From: JAUUZQ01 sp964538375
GTDB lineage: Bacteria > Bacteroidota > Bacteroidia > Bacteroidales > GCA-2748055
NCBI GenBank assembly: GCA_964538375.1
Contig: CAZIFQ010000021.1
Coordinates: 1 to 56,275, forward strand
DNA length: 56,275 nt
Direction: 5' to 3'
The notes under the pieces were generated by a model. The model did no database searches. It worked only from the letters and a program-made list of their open reading frames with translations, and was not told the DNA's origin. A program made the translations under genes and the position numbers. Of the stretch, positions 34,631-42,758 are shown in pieces (within the stretch, counting starts at the first letter, position 1; every line of letters begins with the position of its first letter).

Positions 34631-35746
34631 ATGAACATACTGTTTACACTGTTGCGAAAAGAACTCAAGCAGATTTTCCGAAATAGGTTGATGTTGCCAA
34701 TAATATTTGTGATGCCGATTGTTCAATTGGTCGTATTGGTATACACAGCTAACCTGGAGATGAAGAATATTGAAATCGCAATCGTAGATCAGGATTTGTC
34801 TCATTATTCCCGGGGATTAGTTTCCAAATTGAAGGGATCATCATTTTATAAGGTGAAGGGGTATACATCGAATTACAATGCGGCTGAGGCGATGTTACAC
34901 AGTGACAAAATTGATGCTATTGTTCATATTCACCAGGGTTTTGAAAAAGAGCTTATCAATGAAAAAGAAGCTGATGTACAATTAGTTATTAATGCAATTA
35001 ATGCAACAGAAGGTAGTTTGATCAATGTGTATAGCAGTCGGATAATATGGGATTACTCAAATTCAATCAGGAGCGATATGCTGGGCTATTCAGGCAAGGG
35101 TTCTGTGAATATTGAGATGATCTCATCATTCTGGTACAATCCGATGTTGGATTATAAGATTTATATGTTTGCCGGAATCCTGGTTATTTTGGTTACTATG
35201 ATTGGGATGTTCCTGTCTGCGCTCAACCTGGTCAGTGAAAAGGAACTTGGCACGGCTGAACAGATAAATGTTACTCCGGTAAGAAAATATCAGTTTATAG
35301 TAGCAAAATTGTTGCCTTTTTTACTAATTGGCCTGTTCGAACTCGCATTCGGACTGCTCATTGGAAAAATCCTGGTTGATTTGCCAATGAGGGGTAGTCT
35401 ACCACTGCTGTTTTTAGTGGCAACGGTTTATCTTTTGGTAGCGCTTGGATTAGGCCTTTTCTTGTCAACCATATCCTCCACTCAACAACAGCTTATGCTT
35501 GTTTCTTTCTTTCTCTGGGTAACTTTTATCCTGATGAGCGGTATCTTTACTCCAACAGAGAGTATGCCACTCTGGGCTCAGAAAGTGAATGTAATTAATC
35601 CGCTCTCTTATTTTATGCGCGTGATCAGAATGATTCTTTTGAAAGGTTCAGATTTTCAAGATGTTAGCAGGGATTTTTATAGTCTGCTGGTGTATGCTGT
35701 ACTTATGCTAACACTTGCCATTACAAACTACCGTAAAACAAGCTAA
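34631..35746 (+). CDS. ABC-2 type permease, second subunit
   Basis: 371 residues, same layout as the preceding gene (N-terminal helix at 21-41, periplasmic domain, five C-terminal helices) and a matching coupling helix SEKELGTAEQINVTPVRKYQF. The pair arose by an old duplication, as in YbhS/YbhR. Last gene of the TetR-TolC-HlyD-ABC-ABC-permease-permease operon. Its stop codon overlaps the stop codon of the convergent thioredoxin gene by four bases (CTAA), leaving no room for a terminator between them. Confidence 0.92.
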   Translation: MNILFTLLRKELKQIFRNRLMLPIIFVMPIVQLVVLVYTANLEMKNIEIAIVDQDLSHYSRGLVSKLKGSSFYKVKGYTSNYNAAEAMLHSDKIDAIVHIHQGFEKELINEKEADVQLVINAINATEGSLINVYSSRIIWDYSNSIRSDMLGYSGKGSVNIEMISSFWYNPMLDYKIYMFAGILVILVTMIGMFLSALNLVSEKELGTAEQINVTPVRKYQFIVAKLLPFLLIGLFELAFGLLIGKILVDLPMRGSLPLLFLVATVYLLVALGLGLFLSTISSTQQQLMLVSFFLWVTFILMSGIFTPTESMPLWAQKVNVINPLSYFMRVIRMILLKGSDFQDVSRDFYSLLVYAVLMLTLAITNYRKTS

Positions 35747-36348
35747 TTCAATAACTGATCAAATATTTTACGTGTTGATTTACTGTCCCAGTTTACTGCG
35801 CCAGTCTTTTTGCTGACAATCGATCCATCTTTCGCAATAATAAAGGTTGTGGGTATAGAACTTACAGAAAGCTTTTCCGGAAGATTTTCCCCACCATAAT
35901 AAATAGGAAGGGAGTAACTTTTATCATTTAAGAACTCTTCGACTTCTGAAGGATTCTGATTGGAAATGAGTACAAATTTTACACGATCACCATAAGCATC
36001 ATAGATTTTTTGAATCTCGGGAAGCTCGGCAATACAAGGCGGGCACCAGGTAGCCCAGAAATTCAGGAATACGACTTCGCCTTGAAAACTGTTAGTGTCA
36101 ACAGGGATTCCCTTATTGTCTGTTATATTCCATTGATAATCAGATTCACCCAGTGTGATTCTTGATTCTTCTTTGGTCATGGAAGGATGCTTTAACATTA
36201 AAAAGGCCTTATTCAAACCGGTTGTGATTGCTTTTCGCGGTCCCGGGATCAACATCATGATTAAAAAGACCCAGAAAATGATATCTCCAATCTTATGTCT
36301 CAGTTTCCTGGTTTTCCACTTTTCAATTCTTTCTTTTAAACTTGCCAT
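35743..36348 (-). CDS. TlpA-like membrane-anchored thioredoxin
   Basis: 201 residues. A basic cytoplasmic start (KERIEKWKTRKLRHK) is followed by one membrane helix at about 20-38 and then a periplasmic thioredoxin fold from about 65. FWATWCPPC carries the redox-active CxxC, and SVSSIPTTFII carries the cis-proline. TlpA/ResA-type proteins reduce disulfides or mature cytochromes in the periplasm. It starts 1 bp after the ComB-like gene on the same strand, so the two are cotranscribed. No haem-related gene is nearby. Confidence 0.9.
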   Translation of the reverse strand: MASLKERIEKWKTRKLRHKIGDIIFWVFLIMMLIPGPRKAITTGLNKAFLMLKHPSMTKEESRITLGESDYQWNITDNKGIPVDTNSFQGEVVFLNFWATWCPPCIAELPEIQKIYDAYGDRVKFVLISNQNPSEVEEFLNDKSYSLPIYYGGENLPEKLSVSSIPTTFIIAKDGSIVSKKTGAVNWDSKSTRKIFDQLLN

Positions 36349-36349
36349 A

Positions 36350-37039
36350 TCAAATGTCGATTTTCTTTAGTACCAAATGATCGTTTTCATAATACCTTTT
36401 CAAAACAAAGTTAAAGCGGTTTAAGTTCAAACAGAGGCCAAAATCTTCTTGTGGGGCGTAGTGTTGTTTTTCAGGGAGAAAAAACCGCGCGCCACTTGTT
36501 TTCCGAATAAAAGCAGTGGCAGCATTAAAATCATAATAATTGCCCTCAAGTCCATATTTAATATATTCAGCACATGCAGTATCTTCTTCAACAAGGTGGA
36601 GTGCAGAATAACCCATGGCTACCAGGGAAACTTCTTCAGGTGCCTTCTTTTTAATGTATGAAACTATTGCATTTGCATTTACAAAACTCCCGGTAATGAC
36701 CTCATCAGCATTCCTGGCATGGATCATTCCCTGTGTCCCGGCACTCGTGGTGTGGACTATTGTCTTACCTGAGAAATTTTCATTTAGAATGTGTGAAGGT
36801 GAATTGCCGAAATCAAATCCGGAAGGCATTTGTTCATTTCGCTCACCAATAAGTACATAATCGGGATTGTCCTTTTTTAACTGGTAGGCAAGATCAATAT
36901 CTCCAACGGGAATTATCTTTTCAGCCCCATTATTAAATAGGTAACAATCAAGGGAGAAGGCTCTGAATACATCAATGATCACAGTTAGTCCGGTAGCTTT
37001 TTTTGCACCTTCAACAAGATCCAGGATCTGTATTTGCAT
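36350..37039 (-). CDS. comB: ComB-family 2-phosphosulfolactate phosphatase-like protein
   Basis: 229 residues. Family marks are VIIDVFRAFSLDCYLFNNGA at about 19-38, GERNEQMPSGFDFGNSP with the GNSP signature, HTTSAGTQGM, and an acidic EEDTACAEYI segment. ComB hydrolyses 2-phosphosulfolactate in coenzyme M or sulfolactate pathways. Many Bacteroidota carry it without the rest of that pathway, so the true substrate here is open. It is cytoplasmic and the first gene of a pair with the thioredoxin. The symbol names the family, not a proven role. Confidence 0.82.
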   Translation of the reverse strand: MQIQILDLVEGAKKATGLTVIIDVFRAFSLDCYLFNNGAEKIIPVGDIDLAYQLKKDNPDYVLIGERNEQMPSGFDFGNSPSHILNENFSGKTIVHTTSAGTQGMIHARNADEVITGSFVNANAIVSYIKKKAPEEVSLVAMGYSALHLVEEDTACAEYIKYGLEGNYYDFNAATAFIRKTSGARFFLPEKQHYAPQEDFGLCLNLNRFNFVLKRYYENDHLVLKKIDI

Positions 37040-37370
37040 AGGTTCTAAAAATTTTGAGGGCGCAAGATAATGAAATTATAGAAGGTTCAAGCAACTCTCA
37101 CACCAATCCATTTTTTCCCTCGACTTTAATTAGCGATTCATATAATTCTTTAATGATTAATTGCAGGATTACTTTGCTCGTAATCCGACATCAACTCATC
37201 CCTTCTGCCCAAAATATAATTGAACCCGCACCATCAGAAATATTAATATTTTGGCTTTTGCGAATAGGGGGGTAAATAATATATAATCCTGCCTGCGCAT
37301 TTTGGACTATTTCTTCATAATACACTGTTGAAGCACCATAACACCTGTTTATAATTGTTAATAAAGACCA

Positions 37371-37463
37371 TCAGCTATCTTTTTCCTCCCAGCTATTTTC
37401 ACCAATAATATTTTTGGAGATATGATGTACTGCCTTGTTCACTGCCCGGTAAAATGAAGCCAT
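37371..37463 (-). CDS. Possible 30-residue small protein
   Basis: A short frame starting MASFYRAVNKAVHHIS and ending SWEEKDS. The composition is plausible for a real peptide: an amphipathic start and a charged tail. The codons are less AT-rich than the flanks. There is no recognisable family and no supporting neighbour, so it is low confidence. Confidence 0.2.
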   Translation of the reverse strand: MASFYRAVNKAVHHISKNIIGENSWEEKDS

Positions 37464-37688
37464 ATTTCTTTACAAAAATAGTAAGGGTGATTACCCTAAT
37501 AATTAAGTCTCGCAAATGAATAAAACGGGTACATTACAAGCAAAAAATATGACTGGAAATATAAATATGTTGCTTCTATTTTTTTTTTGAATCTCTTATA
37601 CCTGGATAGCGTGAAATTGTTTTGTAATTTGAATTCCCCTCAATTGAAGGTATTTTTTCAAGATTTTTAACGAATCAAGCATTAATTG

Positions 37689-37696
37689 TATATTTG
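37689..37696 (+). promoter_or_regulatory. Candidate -7 element (TATATTTG) for the YihY gene
   Basis: Exact TAnnTTTG match 18 bp before the ATG, giving a very short leader. It overlaps the TTG that would begin a longer frame, which supports the downstream ATG as the real start. Confidence 0.45.
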
Positions 37697-37714
37697 CTTA
37701 TCAATTTCGAGAAT

Positions 37715-39013
37715 ATGTTAAAAAAGATTAAACACTTCTTTCAAACCGAAGTATGGTCAAATGACTTAACTGGTAAGTCAAAAAGACGAAGCTGGATTAT
37801 TCGGCAGATACGCATCTATATATACGCCTTCAAAGGTTTTTTTGAAGATAGGGTTGCTGTCAGAGCCAGTTCACTGACATATTTTACGATGTTATCCATT
37901 ATTCCGATTTTTGCCATGGCATTTGGCATTGCCCAGGGATTTGGTTTTGAAGATAAAATGAAGGATTTCCTTGAAAGTAGTTTCCAGGGACAGGATCAGA
38001 TTATTAAATGGATCACTGATCTTGTTAGCCAGGCCCTTAATAATACGAAGGCTGGGCTGGTTGCCGGGATTGGATTCATCATACTATTCTGGTCAGTAAT
38101 CCAGGTTTTGAACAATATAGAACTTTCCTTCAATGATATATGGCAGGTGAAAAAGGCCAGGAGTCCGATGAGAAAGTTTACGGATTATCTTGCTATGATC
38201 ATTATTGCTGCATTTGCCATTCCAATCTCAGGGAGCTTTACTGTAAAATTGCAAGCCACAGCCGAAGATATAGAACTACTGAAACCTATTATCCAGCTCT
38301 TCATGAAATTTGTACCATTCATTTCTATCTGGCTTATGTTCACCCTGATATATGTGGTAATGCCAAACACAAAAGTGAAATTTAAATATGCTTTAATTGC
38401 TGGTATATTTGCCGGAACACTTTCTATGTTGGTTCAATGGGCATTTATTGAATTTCAAATTGGAGTTACCAGGTTTAATATCTTGTATGGTAGTATCGCT
38501 GTTATTTTCTTACTTCTGGTGTTGCTACAGATAACGTGGCTGATTGTCCTGATGGGGGCTGAGATTTCTTTTGCGTATCAGAATATTGAGAATTATGAAT
38601 TTGAAGATGAGGCAATGAAGTTGAGCCATGATAACAAACGTATTTTATCATTGCTTGTAGCACAACATATCGTCAAGAACTTTGAAGAGGGAGGGAAGGC
38701 CAAGACTACTGATGATCTCAGTCATGACCTTGGGATACCGCTCAGGTTACTGAATCAACTTGTATTTGAAATGACAGAATCACATGTGCTTGCAGAATTG
38801 GCCACTGATGATTCAAAAGATCGGGCTTATCAACCTGCTATGGATATCAATATGCTCGATGTAGACACCCTTTATATGAGACTGGAGAAGGTAGGTGGAG
38901 ATCATCTGATAGTTACAGAATCAGACAAACTGGACAAAATCCTTAAGATTCATGAGCACCTGCTGGATGCCATGAAAGAATCACCTTCCAATGTGCTGAT
39001 AAAAGACATATAA
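37715..39013 (+). CDS. YihY/BrkB-family inner-membrane protein
   Basis: 432 residues. Six hydrophobic helices lie between about 35 and 280, with the family blocks RASSLTYFTMLSIIPIFAM near the start and NILYGSIAVIFLLLVLLQ near the end. A soluble C-terminal part (about 300-430) looks like a winged helix (LSLLVAQHIVKNFEEGG, LGIPLRLLNQLVFEM), as in many Bacteroidota members. The family was once called RNase BN in error, and its transport or envelope role is not settled. I use the ATG at MLKKIKHFFQ rather than the TTG seven codons earlier. Single gene. Confidence 0.88.
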   Translation: MLKKIKHFFQTEVWSNDLTGKSKRRSWIIRQIRIYIYAFKGFFEDRVAVRASSLTYFTMLSIIPIFAMAFGIAQGFGFEDKMKDFLESSFQGQDQIIKWITDLVSQALNNTKAGLVAGIGFIILFWSVIQVLNNIELSFNDIWQVKKARSPMRKFTDYLAMIIIAAFAIPISGSFTVKLQATAEDIELLKPIIQLFMKFVPFISIWLMFTLIYVVMPNTKVKFKYALIAGIFAGTLSMLVQWAFIEFQIGVTRFNILYGSIAVIFLLLVLLQITWLIVLMGAEISFAYQNIENYEFEDEAMKLSHDNKRILSLLVAQHIVKNFEEGGKAKTTDDLSHDLGIPLRLLNQLVFEMTESHVLAELATDDSKDRAYQPAMDINMLDVDTLYMRLEKVGGDHLIVTESDKLDKILKIHEHLLDAMKESPSNVLIKDI

Positions 39014-39474
39014 CTTCTTGCTTGATATTATAAAGTATAAGTAAATAGAAGAATTTAACGATAATTTAATACCCAATTATTGTTTTAATTTTAAAATTAT
39101 CAGCTAATATTGCAAAGAAGTTTGAAACTATGAATAATCTTTTTACACATAACAGGCATCATGTTGCGTATCATCATAGCGCATTGACCTGTATTGGATA
39201 GAAGGTTGTAAACATATAATAGTATTAATTTAGGTTTGCAGATTCTGCAGGCCTTTTTTCGTTTAAATAAACACACCCGGAATTGGCTTTCTGAATGAAT
39301 TGCAAGCGCTGATACAGCAAAGGAAAGAAGAGAGGCACAAGTAGGCACTTTGAGAAACATGCTTTAGAATACATTGTTTCTTATAATTTTTTATGTTTGA
39401 AATGAATTAAATATGGTCGTAAGAATTAACTTTACGTACTGAAAATCATATTATAAATAATAGCATATCATACT
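39014..39474. other. Gene-free stretch before rocD
   Basis: AT-rich with no supported gene. A minus-strand frame at 39100-39360 is cysteine-rich but shows no motif and no signal and is judged chance. A TTAACTTTACG segment about 45 bp before rocD is a near but inexact match to the -7 consensus. No hairpin with a T-run follows the YihY gene. Confidence 0.5.
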
Positions 39475-40683
39475 ATGAAAACACAAGACTACATCGAGAG
39501 AGAAGAAAAATTTGGTGCACATAACTACCATCCACTACCAGTAGTACTGGAAAAAGGCGAAGGTGTGTATGTATGGGACGTTGAAGGAAAGAAATATTTC
39601 GACTTTCTGTCTGCTTATTCAGCTGTCAATCAAGGGCATTGTAATCCAAAGATTATCAAGGCAATGACAGATCAGGCCAGTAAGTTAACCCTTACATCAA
39701 GGGCATTCTATAACAGCGTTCTGGGTGAATTTGAAGAGTATGTTACCAAGTATTTTGGCTACGACAAGGTATTGCCCATGAACTCAGGTGCTGAAGGAGA
39801 TGAGACAGCCATTAAGCTGTGCCGCAAGTGGGCTTATGAAAAAAAGGGTATTACTGATAATAAAGCAAAAATAATTGTTTGTGAAGGAAACTTCCATGGC
39901 AGAACCATTACAATCATTTCTATGTCTACTGATCCTGATGCTTATAAGGGATTTGGACCGTATACACCTGGATTTGAAGTAGTTCCTTATAATGATATTC
40001 CTGCACTGGAAAAGGCATTGGAGGATCCTAATGTAGCAGGATTCCTTGTTGAACCGATCCAGGGTGAGGCCGGTGTATATGTTCCGGACGATGGCTTTTT
40101 AGGCAAAGCCGCAAAATTGTGCAAGGAGAAAAATGTACTCTTCATCGCTGATGAAGTACAAACGGGCCTGGCTAGAACAGGAAAACTATTGGCATGTGAC
40201 CACGAAGGTGTTCGTCCTGACATTCTGATCCTCGGTAAAGCGCTTTCTGGTGGTGTTTATCCAGTATCTGCTGTGCTTGCCGATGATGATATTATGCTGA
40301 CCATCAAGCCGGGCGAACATGGATCAACCTATGGTGGAAATCCTGTTGCAGCAAAAGTAGCTATTGCAGCTCTCGAAGTAATTAAAGAGGAAGGACTTGC
40401 TGATCGCTCAGAAAAGCTGGGAAAACTGTTCAGAGATGAGCTGGAGAAGATTGACCATCCAATGATCACACTCGTAAGGGGCAAGGGCCTGCTTAATGCC
40501 ATTGTCATTGCACCAAAAGATGGCAAGACCGCCTGGGATGTTTGTGTTGCCTTAAAGGAGAACGGACTCCTGGCAAAACCAACACACGAGCATATCATAA
40601 GGTTTGCTCCACCACTCGTGATTACTGAAGAACAAATTATGGAAAGTATAGAGATTATCACTAAAACAATTAAAGAGTTTTAG
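39475..40683 (+). CDS. rocD: Ornithine--oxo-acid aminotransferase
   Basis: 402 residues, a class III PLP aminotransferase. The start region (NYHPLPVVLEKGEGVYVWD, then YFDFLSAYSAVNQGH) is diagnostic for ornithine delta-aminotransferase. Other marks are SGAEGDETAIK (phosphate binding), FHGRT, IADEVQTG with the PLP-pyridine Asp226, and Lys255 in ILGKALSGG as the Schiff-base lysine. It converts ornithine and 2-oxoglutarate to glutamate semialdehyde and glutamate, linking arginine and proline metabolism. Single gene followed by a terminator. Confidence 0.94.
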   Translation: MKTQDYIEREEKFGAHNYHPLPVVLEKGEGVYVWDVEGKKYFDFLSAYSAVNQGHCNPKIIKAMTDQASKLTLTSRAFYNSVLGEFEEYVTKYFGYDKVLPMNSGAEGDETAIKLCRKWAYEKKGITDNKAKIIVCEGNFHGRTITIISMSTDPDAYKGFGPYTPGFEVVPYNDIPALEKALEDPNVAGFLVEPIQGEAGVYVPDDGFLGKAAKLCKEKNVLFIADEVQTGLARTGKLLACDHEGVRPDILILGKALSGGVYPVSAVLADDDIMLTIKPGEHGSTYGGNPVAAKVAIAALEVIKEEGLADRSEKLGKLFRDELEKIDHPMITLVRGKGLLNAIVIAPKDGKTAWDVCVALKENGLLAKPTHEHIIRFAPPLVITEEQIMESIEIITKTIKEF

Positions 40684-40710
40684 AAGTTATATCATTATTG
40701 GACTATTTAT

Positions 40711-40738
40711 AACCCCGGCCCTGGTCGGGGTTTATTTT
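40711..40738 (+). terminator. Terminator after rocD
   Basis: A 7-bp GC-rich stem (AACCCCG / CGGGGTT) around GCCCTGGT followed by TATTTT. It lies 27 bp after the stop codon and 17 bp before the next start codon. Confidence 0.8.
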
Positions 40739-40754
40739 AAAATAATTTTTTATT

Positions 40755-42710
40755 ATGGCCATTCACAAATCAAATCTTAATCCATCTGTATCACCCGGAG
40801 AGAATTTTTACCAGTATGCTAACGGTGGATGGTTAGCAAACCATCCTATTCCGGATGAATTCAGCAGGTATGGTACCTTTGATATCCTTAGGGAAGATAA
40901 CAGGACGATTGTCAGGTCCATCATAGAAGAAGTGGCTGATTCTGCGACAACATCAGGAGGCCATGTAGCGAAGCTTGTCGGAAATTTTTATAAGACAGGT
41001 ATGGACACTGAGGTCATTGAAAAAATGGAATTTACGCCTATTAAGGATGAGTTGAAAAGGATCAGTGAAATCTCTTCAAAAGAGGACATCAGCACATTAA
41101 TAGCAAGCTTCTTCAAAAAAAGTCATCCTTCATTGTTTTATATTTATCCGTCTCCGGACAGGGAGAATTCTGAAATGATTATAGCGAATCTTCAGCAGGG
41201 TGGGATGGGTCTGACAGATGTGGATTATTATCGAAACGATGATGACAGAAGTAAGGAGATAAGGGAGGAGTATAGAAAATACATCGCAGATATCCTGAAA
41301 CTCACAGGAGAGCCAGAATCAGAAGTAAATAACGCTGCAGCACTCATACTGAAAATAGAGACGAGGATCGCATTTTCAGCTATGACACGCCTGGAGCAGA
41401 GGGATCCGCACAAGACATTCAACAAGACCAATTTGGCCGGGCTGGAGAAAATGTCGCCTGCACTCGATTGGAAGGCAATATTTAAGGCAGTTAATCTGGA
41501 GAAAGAAGACGTTTTTAATGTAAATCAACCCAATTTCTTCACTGAAATTTCAAAGATGGTGAAGGAGCTTTCCATTGAAGATTGGAAAATATATTTCAAG
41601 TGGCGCATAATGAATAGTACCGCATCACTGCTTTCATCTGATTTTGAAAAACGGAAATTTGAATTTTATGGAGCTTTCCTTTCAGGTAAGAAAGAGATGC
41701 AACCACGATGGAAAAGAGTTACCAGCGCCACAGAAGATGCTTTGGGAGAAGCTATCGGTAAGCTTTTTGTGGATAAGTATTTTCCTGAAAAAGCAAAGCA
41801 GAGAATGCTGAAACTGGTTGAAAACCTGCGTATTATTTTACAAAAGAAGATAAAAAATCTTGAATGGATGTCAGCTGAGACCAAAAAGGAGGCCCTGGAG
41901 AAGTTGGCTAAAATGAGAGTTAAAATTGGTTACCCTGACAAATGGAGAGAGTTTAGCGGCTTAGATTTAGAGAATAGGTCCTACTACGAGAATTACCGCA
42001 GTGCATCCGTTTTCAACATGCGATATGAGTTTGCCAAAATAGGGAAACCAGCCGACCGGGAAGAATGGGGCATGACACCTCAAACTGTGAATGCTTATTA
42101 CCACCCGCTCCTGAATGAAATTGTATTCCCTGCAGGAATCCTGCAAGCGCCCTTCTTTGATATGGATGCCGATGATGCAGTAAATTATGGAGCTATAGGT
42201 GTAGTTATCGGACACGAAATGACACATGGATTCGATGACCAGGGAAGGAAATTTGATAAGAACGGAAACTTAAATGACTGGTGGACTGAGGATGATGCGA
42301 AGCATTTTTCGGAAAGATCACAAGTTCTTGTTGATCAGTTTAATAAAATAATAGTAGAGGATGAGGTAAATGCAGACGGAAAACTAACCCTGGGAGAGAA
42401 TATTGCAGACCTGGGTGGCTTGAACATTGCTTTTGAAGCAGTGTACAGGGCGTGGGAAGAAGAGCATCCTGAAAAAGAAATCGAAGGATTTACACCAGAA
42501 CAAAGATTTTTCCTGGCTTATGCACACATCTGGGCAAATAACATCCGCAAAAAAGAGATATTGCGTCTTACCAAGGAAGATGTCCATTCACTTGGAGAAA
42601 ACCGCGTAAATGGTCCCTTACCTCATGTTGAGGCCTTTTATGAAGCATTTGACATCAAAGAATCTGACAGCACCTTTATCCCAATCTCAGATAGGGCAGA
42701 CATCTGGTAG
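40755..42710 (+). CDS. M13-family (neprilysin-like) metallopeptidase
   Basis: 651 residues. An N-terminal capping domain (PGENFYQYANGGWLANHPIP at the start is diagnostic) precedes the catalytic domain. Zinc site: His487-Glu488 and His491 in VIGHEMTHGFDD, third ligand Glu548 in GENIADLGG. NAYY near residue 450 (TVNAYYHPLLNEIVFPAG) binds the peptide backbone. No signal peptide or membrane anchor is seen, so unlike many relatives it may be cytoplasmic and degrade oligopeptides there. Its stop codon overlaps the first bases of the GAGACGCG palindrome. Confidence 0.94.
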   Translation: MAIHKSNLNPSVSPGENFYQYANGGWLANHPIPDEFSRYGTFDILREDNRTIVRSIIEEVADSATTSGGHVAKLVGNFYKTGMDTEVIEKMEFTPIKDELKRISEISSKEDISTLIASFFKKSHPSLFYIYPSPDRENSEMIIANLQQGGMGLTDVDYYRNDDDRSKEIREEYRKYIADILKLTGEPESEVNNAAALILKIETRIAFSAMTRLEQRDPHKTFNKTNLAGLEKMSPALDWKAIFKAVNLEKEDVFNVNQPNFFTEISKMVKELSIEDWKIYFKWRIMNSTASLLSSDFEKRKFEFYGAFLSGKKEMQPRWKRVTSATEDALGEAIGKLFVDKYFPEKAKQRMLKLVENLRIILQKKIKNLEWMSAETKKEALEKLAKMRVKIGYPDKWREFSGLDLENRSYYENYRSASVFNMRYEFAKIGKPADREEWGMTPQTVNAYYHPLLNEIVFPAGILQAPFFDMDADDAVNYGAIGVVIGHEMTHGFDDQGRKFDKNGNLNDWWTEDDAKHFSERSQVLVDQFNKIIVEDEVNADGKLTLGENIADLGGLNIAFEAVYRAWEEEHPEKEIEGFTPEQRFFLAYAHIWANNIRKKEILRLTKEDVHSLGENRVNGPLPHVEAFYEAFDIKESDSTFIPISDRADIW

Positions 42711-42731
42711 AGACGCGATTTATCGCGTCTC
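42710..42731. repeat. GAGACGCG palindrome, second copy, between convergent genes
   Basis: 9-bp perfect arms (GAGACGCGA / TCGCGTCTC) around TTTA. It begins at the last base of the peptidase stop codon and is 28 bp from the end of the convergent TonB receptor gene. It shares the AGAGACGCG core with the element at 22629-22658. Confidence 0.78.
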
Positions 42732-42758
42732 CTGAGAAGGAATCTAAAGTATTAATGT

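Larger units (their letters stand above)
37040..37714. other. Long gene-poor stretch before the YihY gene
   Basis: AT-rich with several homopolymer runs, including ten T at about 37580. Apart from one possible 30-codon frame (37371-37463, minus strand) and a TATATTTG element near the right end, I see no gene, tRNA or clear hairpin. A plus-strand frame at 37054-37275 has no protein-like character and is judged chance. Confidence 0.6.

Noticed and set aside
37054..37275. 73-codon plus-strand frame in the gap before the YihY gene
   Set aside because: No recognisable structure; composition follows the noncoding sequence.
39100..39360. Cysteine-rich 86-codon minus-strand frame before rocD
   Set aside because: No signal, no spaced Cys motif, and AT-driven codon mix; likely chance.
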